Positions 23,531-32,029 of a DNA stretch of 41,872 nt are shown one piece after another. Source of the DNA: CADEEV01 sp032127875. GTDB lineage: Bacteria; Acidobacteriota; Vicinamibacteria; Fen-336. The first letter of the stretch is position 1. Every line of letters starts with the position of its first letter. The stretch covers positions 1 through 41,872 of the forward strand of contig JAQBHI010000021.1 in NCBI GenBank assembly GCA_032127875.1, read 5' to 3'. The position numbers and the translations under genes are program-made. Under the pieces are notes generated by a model that made no database searches, was not told the DNA's origin, and saw nothing but the letters and a program-made list of their open reading frames with translations.

Positions 23531-24490
23531 CTACGGTGCCGGGGTCTCGCCATATTTCGCCTCGACGCCGCTCCAGAACTGGCGTCCCATCCGCGTCACC
23601 GTGCGAACGCGGCCGTCGCGAGCGAGCGAGGCGAGCGCCTGCCCGACGTCGCCGGGCTCCCAGCGCTCGAGCGCCTGGACCAACTCCTCGAGGCTCATCG
23701 GATGGCGCGTCAGGATCTCTACGACCGCCGAGTCGACGTCGCCCCAGGGGGGCAACTCGAGACACGGGGCAGTGGCCGCCACGACTCGCGCGTTGCTCCC
23801 GAGGATGCTTGCGGCCCGCGCCAGCGTCTCCTCGTCCGGAGCCTGGACCCAGCCCTCCGCCGGCGGACGCACCGGTCGGTTGATGTGGACTTCGTGAGGC
23901 TGGATCCGCTCGAGCACGGCTGCGATGTCGCGCAGCTCCGGCTCAGCATCGTTGACACCCTTGATCAACATCACCTCGACCCACAGTTTGCCACCGAAGA
24001 CTCGTCGGAACGCCACCAGCCCCTCGATCAGGCGGCCGAAGGTCAGCTCCGGCGAGGGGCGGTTGATGCGCTGGAACAGCTCATCGCTTCCCGCGTCCAA
24101 GGTCGGCAGCACCGCGTCGGCGGCCATCAGCTCCACCTGGACTTCGGGCCGGTACAGGAGCGCCCCATTCGTGAGCACGGCCACCGGGATCTCGGTCAAG
24201 GCCTTGACGCCCCGGAGCATGCTCCCGAGGCTCGCGTGCAACGTGGGCTCGCCCGAGCCGCCGAAAGTGATCCAGTCGATCGAGCCCGGAACGTGCTCCG
24301 CGAGGACCTGCCTCACTTCCGCCAGGACGTCGTCGGCTGGCACGAAGTCCTGGCGCTCGTGGCGGAGTGGCGTCGTCCGGCCCAGCTGGCAATAGACGCA
24401 GTTCCAGTTGCAGGCCTTGTAGACGATGGGGTCGACACCCAGGGAGCGACCCAGACGGCGGGACGCGATCGGCCCGAACACGTAGCGCAC
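23531..24490 (-). CDS. Radical SAM protein (COG0731-type) with C-terminal winged-helix region
   Basis: A 319-residue radical S-adenosylmethionine enzyme. The cluster motif is KACNWNCVYCQLG (Cys27, Cys31, Cys34; CxxxCxxC), followed by WITFGGSGEPTLH (SAM-binding GGE-like), VLTNGALLYRPEV, and VEVMLIKGVNDAEPELRDI. The N-terminus MRYVFGPIASRRLGRSLGVD is a signature of this TYW1-related subgroup, whose bacterial members have no assigned reaction. The C-terminal 70 residues (LTRHPMSLEELVQAL, GQALASLARDGRVRTVTRMG) look like a small winged-helix domain. The start is a GTG at 24490 with GAAAGG directly before it. It is transcribed away from trmO with 71 bp between them. Confidence 0.85.
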   Translation of the reverse strand: MRYVFGPIASRRLGRSLGVDPIVYKACNWNCVYCQLGRTTPLRHERQDFVPADDVLAEVRQVLAEHVPGSIDWITFGGSGEPTLHASLGSMLRGVKALTEIPVAVLTNGALLYRPEVQVELMAADAVLPTLDAGSDELFQRINRPSPELTFGRLIEGLVAFRRVFGGKLWVEVMLIKGVNDAEPELRDIAAVLERIQPHEVHINRPVRPPAEGWVQAPDEETLARAASILGSNARVVAATAPCLELPPWGDVDSAVVEILTRHPMSLEELVQALERWEPGDVGQALASLARDGRVRTVTRMGRQFWSGVEAKYGETPAP

Positions 24491-24561
24491 CCTTTCACTG
24501 TGAGCGCAAGCACCACGGCTGGGAATGGATCGGATGATTCACTCGACGTACCATTCTGCGC

Positions 24562-25047
24562 ATGCGGCCTGATGCAGATGACCCGACGCGCCGCTTGACG
24601 CTGCGCCCCGTGGGATTCGTCCGCTCCGGGTTTCAGGACACGAAGCAAATCCCCAAGGGACCGGGGGCCGAGCACAAGGCGGAGGGGACGCTCGAGATCC
24701 TGCCCGAGTTCGAAGTGGGGCTCCAGGACATCGAGGGCTTCTCGCACCTGTACGTGATCTGGGCATTCCACCGTGCGGAAGCCGGCGAGCTGGTCGTGAC
24801 GCCGCCCTCGGACGATCGCCCACACGGCGTCTTCGCGACGCGCGCGCCGCGGCGCCCGAACCCGATCGGCCTGACGACCGTCGAGCTTCTCGGTCGCGAA
24901 GGCCGAAGCCTGCGGGTGCGCGGAATCGACATGCTGGACGGCACTCCGATCCTGGACCTCAAGCCCTACCTGTCGAGCCTCCCCGAGGCGAGCCTGCGCC
25001 GCGGCTGGCTGGCCGAGGCGGAGGCTCGGCGCGCTCGGAAGACCTGA
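24562..25047 (+). CDS. trmO: TrmO/TsaA-like tRNA (t6A37) methyltransferase
   Basis: A 161-residue protein matching the TrmO (YaeB/TsaA) family, which methylates t6A at position 37 of tRNA-Thr using SAM. Family blocks are LRPVGFVRSGFQDTKQIPKG, LQDIEGFSHLYVIWAFHRA, GVFATRAPRRPNPIGLTTVE (the most conserved segment) and IRGIDMLDGTP-like VRGIDMLDGTPILDLKPYL. It is shorter than the Escherichia coli protein and lacks its C-terminal domain, which is common outside Proteobacteria. The GFVRSGF start region fixes the ATG at 24562. The gene converges with the phosphofructokinase gene, with 9 bases between their ends. Confidence 0.88.
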   Translation: MRPDADDPTRRLTLRPVGFVRSGFQDTKQIPKGPGAEHKAEGTLEILPEFEVGLQDIEGFSHLYVIWAFHRAEAGELVVTPPSDDRPHGVFATRAPRRPNPIGLTTVELLGREGRSLRVRGIDMLDGTPILDLKPYLSSLPEASLRRGWLAEAEARRARKT

Positions 25048-25056
25048 GGAGGCTGG

Positions 25057-26349
25057 TCAGGCCCTGGCCTTGTCGACTTCCAGGTGCAGCGGCGGAGGCT
25101 CGTCCTCGATCAGGTAGCCGAACTCGCCGCGGAACTCGTCGAGCGACAAACCCAGCGTCGCCGCGAACTTGGCCAGCTCGTGGGGATCGTCGAAGTCGTC
25201 GCGGCGCAAGCGGAGCATGTAGCGCCGCGCGATCGCGTAGCGCGCGGAGTGGATGTCTACCAGCCGGATCCGGGCCCGCCCGGTCGCCGGGTCGAGCATC
25301 TGCGGGAACGGCACCGGCACGAACTGGCCGCCCTGCATCGAGATCATCACCGCGTTGCCGCCCGCCAGCAGGTACTTGGCCGCGCAATAGCCGAGGTCGC
25401 GCGTGTACTCCATGTCCAGCGGGATCGGGTCCGCGCAGCGCAACTCGTAGCCGATGTTCTTGGCGACGATCGTGGTCTTCACGCCGAAGGGCCGGAGCCG
25501 CGCCTGTACCTGCGCTTTCAGGATCTCCCCGATGTTCACCTCGGCGATGCGCACGTTGCCGTGGGAATCGCGTTCCACGTCGTCGAGCAGGGCCAGGTCG
25601 CTCGGGTCGATGCTGAGCACCAGCCCCTCGGCCAGGATCGCAACGCCGTCGCGACGGTCGTAGCTCAGGCGCTTGATGATGGCGCCGACGAGCGTGTCGA
25701 CGAGAGCCCGCAGCCGCACGCGCTTGCCCCCCCACTCCTCCGGGATCATCGTGAGCGTGGCTCCGGCCGCCTTGCCGATGCCCAGGGCCAGATGGCCGGC
25801 CTTGCGACCCATCGCGATAACGAAGTACCAGCGCGACGTGGTCTTCGCGTCCACCATCAGGTTCTTCACGATGTCGACGCCGAGGTGACGCGCGGTCTGG
25901 AAGCCGAAGGTGTCCACGTAGGCGGGCAGGTCGAGGTCGTTGTCGATCGTCTTCGGCACGTGGACGACGTGGATGCGTCCGCCCGCCTTCTCCTCGAGCT
26001 TCATCGCAGAAAAGGCCGTGTCGTCGCCACCGATCGTGATCAGCATCGAGACGTCGAGCCGCAGCAGCGAGATGACGGTGTTCTCGAGATGCTGCGGGTC
26101 GAGCGTCGGGTTCGCCCGCGAGATGCCGATGTAGGACCCACCCCGAAAGTGAATTCGGCTCACCTCGTCGATCGTCAGGCTGGTGACGCGCTCGACGTTG
26201 CCCAACATGATCGACTCGAAGCCGTCGCGGATCCCGAGCACTTCGACGCCCTCGAGCACGCCGCGGATCGTCGCCGCACTGATCACGCTGTTGATGCCCG
26301 GCGCGGGGCCGCCGCCGACCAGGATCGCGAGCCGTTTTCCGTGCGTCAA
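25057..26349 (-). CDS. pfp: 6-phosphofructokinase, pyrophosphate-type
   Basis: A 430-residue phosphofructokinase. Motifs are VGGGPAPGINSVI (11-23), ITIGGDDTAFSAMKL (105-118), VPKTIDNDLDLP (131-142) and MGRKAGHLALGIG. The Asp in GGDD, where ATP-dependent enzymes have Gly, is the accepted hallmark of pyrophosphate use, so it probably phosphorylates fructose 6-phosphate reversibly with PPi. The length and the TIPEEW segment fit the long PPi-PFK clade. The start is a TTG at 26349 with GGAGGTGCC directly upstream; no ATG gives a full N-terminal GGGPAPGIN strand. It lies downstream of the cytochrome operon but is separated from it by a gene remnant. Confidence 0.88.
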   Translation of the reverse strand: MTHGKRLAILVGGGPAPGINSVISAATIRGVLEGVEVLGIRDGFESIMLGNVERVTSLTIDEVSRIHFRGGSYIGISRANPTLDPQHLENTVISLLRLDVSMLITIGGDDTAFSAMKLEEKAGGRIHVVHVPKTIDNDLDLPAYVDTFGFQTARHLGVDIVKNLMVDAKTTSRWYFVIAMGRKAGHLALGIGKAAGATLTMIPEEWGGKRVRLRALVDTLVGAIIKRLSYDRRDGVAILAEGLVLSIDPSDLALLDDVERDSHGNVRIAEVNIGEILKAQVQARLRPFGVKTTIVAKNIGYELRCADPIPLDMEYTRDLGYCAAKYLLAGGNAVMISMQGGQFVPVPFPQMLDPATGRARIRLVDIHSARYAIARRYMLRLRRDDFDDPHELAKFAATLGLSLDEFRGEFGYLIEDEPPPLHLEVDKARA

Positions 26350-26403
26350 GGCACCTCCTCGGCGAACTTCACTCCCTCTCAGGGCGTGAGCTTCGCCTCC
26401 AGG

Positions 26404-26493
26404 CTAGTCGCGGCCCACGCCCAGCGCGTCGGCGACGCGGTTGATATAGTTGGACCAGGACGCGATGAGCGTATCGCCGTGAGCACTCGGCAT
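26404..26493 (-). pseudogene. C-terminal remnant resembling AhpD/carboxymuconolactone decarboxylase family
   Basis: A 29-codon frame encoding MPSAHGDTLIASWSNYINRV then ADALGVGRD. The part WSNYINRVADALGV resembles the last helix of AhpD-like peroxidase-related enzymes, where an (F/Y)xNRxAxALxV pattern is typical. The first 20 bases (ATG onward) match the start of the globin gene at 31880 at 18 positions. It may be a fusion of a start region with a foreign 3' end, left after a deletion. It is too short to be a functional enzyme. Confidence 0.4.
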
Positions 26494-26496
26494 GGG

Positions 26497-28389
26497 TCAG
26501 GACTCGTCCTTCTCGGGTTCGGGCGGCGCCGCCGCTGCGACCAGGGCGCGATAGTAGCCGGGCCGGGTCTGCTTCAAGTGCTCGGCCGAGGCACGGCCCG
26601 TGAGCCAGGCACGGTCCATCGGGTAGACGTCCGGGTCGAAGATGACCATGTAGAAGTGCCAGATCGCAATCGAGAGCGTCGCGAGGATCGCCTCGTACCA
26701 GTGCAGAACGGTCGCGGCATCGGTCACCCATTTCGGGAAGTTGCGCAGGCTGAAGTTGTCGAACCAGAGGATGAAGCCGGAGAGCGCCATCACCGCCGTG
26801 CCCCAGACGAAGGCCAGGTACTCGATCTTCTCGGCGTAGCTGAACTTGCCGAAGCGCGGCCGCTCGCCGCCCAGCCCGAGGTTGTGGCGCAGCATGCCCA
26901 ACAGGTCGGTCGCGTCCTTCGGCTTGGGGAGCATCTCGCGCAGGATCACGCGGTCCTTCGGAACGCGCCACAGGTGCAGCGCGTGCCACACGCAGGCGGC
27001 GAGCAGGGCGACGGCCGCCACCCGGTGGAGCTCGCCGCGCAGCGGAAACGCGGCCCACCAGGACTCGGGGTACTTGAGGGCGAAGCCGGTCAGCACCAGG
27101 AGGGGGAAGCTCACCACCACGAGCGCATGGGCGATCCGGAAGCCCAGGTTCATGCGCACGACCTCCTCGCCGCTCGCGTGGGGCGGCGGGCGCCGGACCA
27201 GCTTTGCGAGGAAGTCAATGGCGTTGTGGAACAGCATGAACGCCACAGTGAGGGGAATCACCCACAGGTAGAACAGCCGGATCCAACGCACGATCGCCTG
27301 GTCGCTCGCCGCTGCGGGCTTGATGTGCACCGTCCCGATCGCGAAGCGCGTGCCCGCCCCAGCGTGGCAGCTGCCGCAGGTCTTCGGCAGGTGTTTCGGG
27401 TTCACCGTGGAATTGGGGTCCGAGGCCGGCAGGATGTTGTGGACGCCGTGGCAGGAGGCGCAGTTCGCCACGGTCAGGACACCGCCGCGCTGGGCGAGGC
27501 CGTGATAGCTGTCGGCATAAGCCGGCACTTTGTCGAGCGGCAGGTTGTAGCGCTGGGCCAGACGCTCGTCGCCGTGACAACGTCCGCAGGTCATGCTCGA
27601 GACGCGGGCCGGATTCACCAGCGAGCCCGGCTCGCTGGGCGCCAGGATCGCATGCTCGCCGTGGCAGTCGGTGCAGACCGGCGCGCCGAGCAGGCCGCGA
27701 GCCGCGGCCTGGCCGTGGACGCTCTTCGCGTACGCGGTCTGGACGTCGGAGTGACACATCCCGCAGGTGTTGGGGACGTTGGCCCGGTTGATCGGCGAGG
27801 CGGGGTTGCTGGCTGTGACGATGTCGTGCCCGCCGTGGCACTCGAAGCACGACGGCGCTGCGTCCTCGCCACGGGCCACCGCTCTGCCGTGGACACTCAG
27901 GCTGTAGGACTCGACGGGCCGGGCCATCGGGATGCGGTGGCGCGCCAGGAACTCCGGATCCGCGTGGCACGAGCCGCATGTCTGAGCCAGGTTCTTCTTC
28001 GCGACGGGGGAGGCCGGGTCGGAGGCCTTCTTCACAGCGTGGGCCGCCCCATGGCAGGACAGGCAACGCGCGGCGTCCGGCTTGCCGTTCGCGAGCGCGA
28101 TCGAGTGTACGCCCTTGGCGTACGCCTTCGCCGCCTCGCCGTGGCAGCTGCTGCACAGCACTTGAGGCAGCTTCTCGTCGTGCGGCAGATCCGCGATCCC
28201 CGTGTGGCAGGCCACGCAGCGCAGCCCGCCATGGGCGGCATCTCCCAGGGCCGGCTGGTCCACGAACAGGCTCGTTCCCGACGCGCGCTCCAGGTCCTTG
28301 TCGCCATGGCAGCTCAGGCAGTCCTCGTCGGCAGGGCCGGCGGGCACACCGGTGAGGCCGAGAACGAGGAGCAGCGTCCAGGCGGGCAT
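26497..28389 (-). CDS. 11-haem cytochrome c fused to membrane cytochrome b
   Basis: A 630-residue protein. After a signal peptide (MPAWTLLLVLGLTGVPAG) come eleven CXXCH haem-c sites in about 350 residues: CLSCH, CVACH, CSSCH, CLSCH, CGSCH, CFECH, CGMCH, CTDCH, CGRCH, CASCH and CGSCH. Several repeats have the form SVHG...CxxCHG. From about residue 375 there are four to five transmembrane helices with His ligands (FLFHNAIDFL-like MLFHNAIDFLAKL, FRIAHALVVVSFPLLVLTGF, ACVWHALHLW, IAIWHFYMVIF), the pattern of diheme cytochrome b subunits of the formate dehydrogenase gamma/Ni-Fe hydrogenase type. It would link membrane quinol and periplasmic multihaem electron transfer in a single chain. It lies 18 bp downstream of the NapC-like gene. 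Confidence 0.88.
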   Translation of the reverse strand: MPAWTLLLVLGLTGVPAGPADEDCLSCHGDKDLERASGTSLFVDQPALGDAAHGGLRCVACHTGIADLPHDEKLPQVLCSSCHGEAAKAYAKGVHSIALANGKPDAARCLSCHGAAHAVKKASDPASPVAKKNLAQTCGSCHADPEFLARHRIPMARPVESYSLSVHGRAVARGEDAAPSCFECHGGHDIVTASNPASPINRANVPNTCGMCHSDVQTAYAKSVHGQAAARGLLGAPVCTDCHGEHAILAPSEPGSLVNPARVSSMTCGRCHGDERLAQRYNLPLDKVPAYADSYHGLAQRGGVLTVANCASCHGVHNILPASDPNSTVNPKHLPKTCGSCHAGAGTRFAIGTVHIKPAAASDQAIVRWIRLFYLWVIPLTVAFMLFHNAIDFLAKLVRRPPPHASGEEVVRMNLGFRIAHALVVVSFPLLVLTGFALKYPESWWAAFPLRGELHRVAAVALLAACVWHALHLWRVPKDRVILREMLPKPKDATDLLGMLRHNLGLGGERPRFGKFSYAEKIEYLAFVWGTAVMALSGFILWFDNFSLRNFPKWVTDAATVLHWYEAILATLSIAIWHFYMVIFDPDVYPMDRAWLTGRASAEHLKQTRPGYYRALVAAAAPPEPEKDES

Positions 28390-28407
28390 CGCTATCTTCT
28401 GGGCTTT

Positions 28408-29862
28408 CTACTTGAGCCCCAGGTCTTCGAGGATCCTGGGCTGGGACTCTTCCATCGCCAGGACCGTGTGACAGGCGTCGCAGTCCTGGGTGATGGTGCG
28501 TCCGTCCGGCGCCTCGTGATTCTCGTCGTGGCAGCGGAAGCAGCCCAGGAAGTCCTCGTGTCCGATGTTGTTCGGGTGGGTGCCCCAGGTCACCTTCATC
28601 TCGGGGAACACGTTGCGCGAGTAGATCGCCACCACCTGCTGCGCCGCCGTCTCCACCAGGGCGCGGTGCGTTGCGTAGGTCTGTGGCTGGTCTTTCTTGT
28701 AGTAGTCGAGGAGGCCCTCCGAGATCCGGGTCCGCGCCGTTTCGCCGTCGGGGTACTCGGTCTTCAGCAGCTCGAGACCCTTCTTCTTGACGAACGGCAG
28801 TTGCGTGCTGATGCGCCCGTCGGAGAGCGCCTTGTCCAGCGCCCGATCGGGCAACTCGAAGACGTGGGTCGGCCGGTTGTGGCAGTCGACGCAGTCCATC
28901 TCCCGCCGCTCGCCGCGCGAGAGTTGCTCCGGGGTGGTCTTCAGCTCGGTGGAGGCGAAGTTCACGGTCTTGCCGTCGTCGTCCACGTAGTCGACCGAGG
29001 GGATCACCTGGCGCCGGTCGTCGGTGGAAACGTAGCTGATGCGCGACTTGCCGTCGAGGTGGCGGCCGTGGATCCCCACCCCGCCGCCGAGTCGGCTGCC
29101 GCCGATCTTCAGGGACAAGACGGTTGTCGACGGCGTGTTGGCTTCGTCTTCGGCGTACTTCGTGCGGACGATGATCCGGTCGCCCACGAAGCGCTGCGGC
29201 CAATGGCATTCCTCGCAGGTCTCACGGGCCGGCCGCAGGTGCTCCACGGGAGACGGGATCGGCCGCGAGTAGGTGCCGAGGGCCACGGCGAACAGCTGCC
29301 GCGTGCCCGAGAGCTTCGAGCGCACGAACCAATCCGCGCCGGGTCCGATGTGGCACTCGGTGCAGGCGACTCGGGAGTGCGGGGAGTTGAGATACGACGC
29401 GTACTCCGGGGCCATCACCGTGTGGCAGGCGAGTCCGCAGAACTGGGTCGAGTCCATGTAACTGACGCCCTGGTAGGAGGCCGTCGCCAGGATCACGACG
29501 TTGGCGACGCTCAACACGCCGATCAGCGTGAGCAGCCTCTGGAGCGCCGGTTCCTTGAGGCTCAGGCTGGGGAACTGGGTCGGCAGCGCGCGCCCGCCCT
29601 GGGTGAGCTTGCGCCGGCGGAAAAAGATGCCGAGCGGCATCAAGACGAGGCCGAGCGCAAACACGCCCGGCAGTAGCACGAAAAGCAGGATCCCGAGATA
29701 GGGGTGGAGCCCGCGCGCCTGGGTGAACTCGACGACCCAGAACCAGATCATGGTGAGCCCGGCGCTGGTGGCGAGGGCGGCCCCCACCGCGGTCAAGGGG
29801 TTCTGGGCGAAGTACACGAGGCGGCGCAGGCGCACCGCCAGCCCTGCCGGGATCGGGATCAT
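28408..29862 (-). CDS. NapC/NirT-type membrane-anchored multihaem cytochrome c
   Basis: A 484-residue protein. Two N-terminal transmembrane helices (LTAVGAALATSAGLTMIWFW, LGILLFVLLPGVFALGLVLM) and a third near 110-130 precede the haem domain. This domain starts with FCGLACHTVMAPEYASY, a CX3CH first site with the distal Met typical of NapC/NrfH. It continues with HSRVACTECHIGPGADWFV, CEECH, CVDCH, CFRCH and CDACH, so six haem sites in total. Such proteins take electrons from menaquinol and hand them to periplasmic cytochromes. A long non-haem insert (about 210-330) is rich in charged residues. It is transcribed together with the following 11-haem protein and probably donates to it or draws from it. 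Confidence 0.88.
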   Translation of the reverse strand: MIPIPAGLAVRLRRLVYFAQNPLTAVGAALATSAGLTMIWFWVVEFTQARGLHPYLGILLFVLLPGVFALGLVLMPLGIFFRRRKLTQGGRALPTQFPSLSLKEPALQRLLTLIGVLSVANVVILATASYQGVSYMDSTQFCGLACHTVMAPEYASYLNSPHSRVACTECHIGPGADWFVRSKLSGTRQLFAVALGTYSRPIPSPVEHLRPARETCEECHWPQRFVGDRIIVRTKYAEDEANTPSTTVLSLKIGGSRLGGGVGIHGRHLDGKSRISYVSTDDRRQVIPSVDYVDDDGKTVNFASTELKTTPEQLSRGERREMDCVDCHNRPTHVFELPDRALDKALSDGRISTQLPFVKKKGLELLKTEYPDGETARTRISEGLLDYYKKDQPQTYATHRALVETAAQQVVAIYSRNVFPEMKVTWGTHPNNIGHEDFLGCFRCHDENHEAPDGRTITQDCDACHTVLAMEESQPRILEDLGLK

Positions 29863-29925
29863 CGAAGGCTCTCCTCGCGCCGATCATGCCACGATTGGCC
29901 AGTTGTTTCGACCCTGGTTCTCCTG

Positions 29926-30180
29926 TGCATCTTCACGACCACCGACAAGCAGTCGAAGGAGAAGGCGGATGCGCTGCGGGCGTTCGGCGCCGGGGTGATC
30001 GTGTGCCCGACCGACGTCGATCCCGAGGATCCGCGCTCCTACTACTCGGTGTCGTCGCGGCTGGCGGCGGAAACCCCGCACGCGTGGAAAGCCAACCAGA
30101 AGGTGCAGGACTTCAAGGCGGGCAAGACCTACATCCTCACGGGCTCCGACGTCCTGGGCGCGATCTGAGCTGACCGCGGG
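29926..30180 (+). pseudogene. Internally deleted duplicate of the cbs gene
   Basis: Two blocks copy the cystathionine beta-synthase gene: 29926-30099 matches 13263-13436, and 30102-30180 matches 14291-14369, with no gaps inside the blocks. By hand count 10 of 253 bases differ. The 854 bases between the two blocks of the original are missing, and the join keeps the frame (KANQKVQDFKAG). The PLP Lys region and both CBS motifs are gone, so it cannot be an enzyme. The right boundary ends in the left arm of the cbs terminator hairpin. It lies in the opposite orientation inside the cytochrome operon. Confidence 0.9.
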
Positions 30181-30270
30181 ACACGCTCGTCGCAGCGGAG
30201 CGTCCGCCGCGCAGCCCAGGATCGAGGAACCATCAGCGGGCACCCGATGCTCGACAAGAGGCCGGGACGG

Positions 30271-31428
30271 TTAGCGGCCCCGCTCCCTCCGCTCTTCGAT
30301 CACCAGGGTCGTCTTCGGCCCGGCCGCGGGGTCGGAGGCGTCGCGGTACTCCAGGCGCGCCACGATCGCCTTCCAGTTCTGCGGCAGCGGCACCGTGAAG
30401 CGCTCGGTCCGGGACTCGCCGGGCTGGAGGCGGCTGTCCTCGCCCACCGAGGCAGCCTTGAGGAACAGGTCCGCCACCGCGACGAGGTCGTGGCCCTCGG
30501 CGTCCTTCAGTTCGCGGCGATAGACCCTCTCGCGCCGGTGGAGCAGGTCGGCCCCGCCGGCGTCGACACCCACGGCCAGCACCAGGCTCTTGCTCGAGAG
30601 CCCGCCGGGCGCGGCGTGGCCCACGGCCTTGTTGGTGACGACGACCTGCACATCGGCCGAGGCGCTGCCGAGGTCGACCGGGCCGAAGCTCAACTCGAGG
30701 CCGCTGCGCAGCTTGCTCGCCGTTCCCCCGCCCTGCAGCCGGTGCAGGTTGATGCGCCGCTGGGTCGGCTGCAGCCCCTCGCCGACCGTCGTGCCCGGCA
30801 CCAGGGGCATGTGACACTCCTGGCAGGTCTCGCCCCGCGCCGGGTAGGGCCCCGCCTTCCACTCGCTGTAGGTCGAGAGCACGGCGACGCCAAGCGCATT
30901 CGTGTGCTCGTGGCAAGAGGCGCACAGCAGCGGGCTGGCCTTGTGCAGGGTCGAGTAGGCGGTGTCGTGGAAGGGCGACTTCGCGTATTCGAGAGGCCCC
31001 CGCTTGACTTTCCCGGGCTGGAGATCGAAAGGATGGTCACGCTTGTCCAGGTCCACGGCGGCGACGGTGTGGCAGAAGTCGCAGGAGACGCCCTCCCGGG
31101 CGATCTCTCCCTTGAGGGCGTAGTCACCGGTGACCAGGCTGGTGGGCGCGTGGCACCACACGCAGCCCCGGCGCACGGCGTCCTTGTCTGCGGCCGAGCC
31201 CACGGCGGCTTCGAGCGCCGCGAGGTACGAGGGGCGGGTGGCCGAGCGCGAGTGCTCCGACTCCGACCAGTAGCCGTAGATCGTCGTGTGGCAGGTGGCG
31301 CATTCTCGGGCCGGGGCGTAAGGTTCACCCGAGGTCGGCGCCGCTTCGATCCGCAGGCCGGCGGTCGCCGCCGCCGCCGCCAGGACCACGCTCGCGAGCC
31401 GCGCACGTCGCGTCACCATCTGATTCAT
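30271..31428 (-). CDS. Pentahaem cytochrome c (c554-like)
   Basis: A 385-residue exported cytochrome. A signal peptide (RRARLASVVLAAAAATAGL) is followed by five CXXCH sites: ECATCHTTIYGYW, GCVWCHAPTSLV, SCDFCHTVAAVDL, LCASCHEHTNALG and TCQECHMPLVPG. The spacing and the HSRSATRPSY and SPFHDTAYST segments, which carry extra His ligands, resemble the cytochrome c554 group of multihaem electron carriers or oxidoreductases. The C-terminal 150 residues are a beta-rich, haem-free domain (VDLGSASADVQVVVTNKAVG, TERFTVPLPQNWKAIVARLE). The ATG at 31428 follows GAGGGAG. It is 41 bp downstream of the globin gene and 408 bp upstream of the NapC-like gene; the cbs copy fills that gap. A catalytic site cannot be assigned. 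Confidence 0.85.
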   Translation of the reverse strand: MNQMVTRRARLASVVLAAAAATAGLRIEAAPTSGEPYAPARECATCHTTIYGYWSESEHSRSATRPSYLAALEAAVGSAADKDAVRRGCVWCHAPTSLVTGDYALKGEIAREGVSCDFCHTVAAVDLDKRDHPFDLQPGKVKRGPLEYAKSPFHDTAYSTLHKASPLLCASCHEHTNALGVAVLSTYSEWKAGPYPARGETCQECHMPLVPGTTVGEGLQPTQRRINLHRLQGGGTASKLRSGLELSFGPVDLGSASADVQVVVTNKAVGHAAPGGLSSKSLVLAVGVDAGGADLLHRRERVYRRELKDAEGHDLVAVADLFLKAASVGEDSRLQPGESRTERFTVPLPQNWKAIVARLEYRDASDPAAGPKTTLVIEERRERGR

Positions 31429-31469
31429 GAACTCCCTCGCCAGAGTACGTGCAGTATAGCCAACGCCCG

Positions 31470-31880
31470 TCAGTAGGCCGAGCGCAGATGCTCGATCCCG
31501 GGCGCAAGGGCCTTCCGCCACGCGCTCTCGACGTCGACCGAGAACGCCGGGTCGTGGCGGCGCGCGGCGTTCAACAGGCATTCGAGCCAGACGCCATAGA
31601 GCTCCGGGCGAATGTCCAGGCCTGCGCGCGAGTGGTGCTGCGCCAGCCGGTCCAACTCGTTCCAGGCGATCGCCTCGCTCGTCGACTCGGAAGCCACCGC
31701 CATGAGGAAGAGCGAGTCGGCGAGGACGCGGGTCTGTCGTGGGAAGTCTGTGTTCTTGAACTTCTCGCGCACCTCTACGGAAGAGTCCATGAACAGCTCG
31801 TAGAAGTCATGCAGGAAGGCGGACGTGGCGAGGCACCGCTTGAGGCTCGCCCGAAACATGTCGCCGTGAGCGCTCGCCAT
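31470..31880 (-). CDS. Single-domain globin-like protein
   Basis: A 136-residue helical protein with globin landmarks. Phe residues occupy the CD region (VREKFKNTDFPRQ), and a probable proximal His lies in LAQHHSRAGLDIRPELYGVW (His83, four residues before the Gly, as in the usual H-x3-G-V/L pattern). An E-helix VLADSLFLMAVASES lies between them. The length fits a single-domain haemoglobin rather than a flavohaemoglobin. The ATG at 31880 has AAGGGGA upstream. As the first gene of the cytochrome operon it could bind oxygen or nitric oxide and protect or sense for the respiratory chain; this is inferred from position. Confidence 0.72.
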   Translation of the reverse strand: MASAHGDMFRASLKRCLATSAFLHDFYELFMDSSVEVREKFKNTDFPRQTRVLADSLFLMAVASESTSEAIAWNELDRLAQHHSRAGLDIRPELYGVWLECLLNAARRHDPAFSVDVESAWRKALAPGIEHLRSAY

Positions 31881-32029
31881 GGGTTCCCCTTGGGGTCTGC
31901 GTGGAGCATAACCCCGCCCACGCCCGCGCGGCAATGACTGACACGCCACGATCGCGCGGCAGGCAGGCTCAATGGGAGCTCTCGCCAGCGCCATTCAGCA
32001 AACGCGCGCGGTGGTTTTCGCCAGGGCCT

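Noticed and set aside
25084..29676. A 1530-codon open frame on the plus strand
   Set aside because: It is antisense to the phosphofructokinase gene and both multihaem cytochrome genes, which have clear motifs. It is rich in Arg, Gln, His and Val, the usual composition of a shadow frame at high GC.
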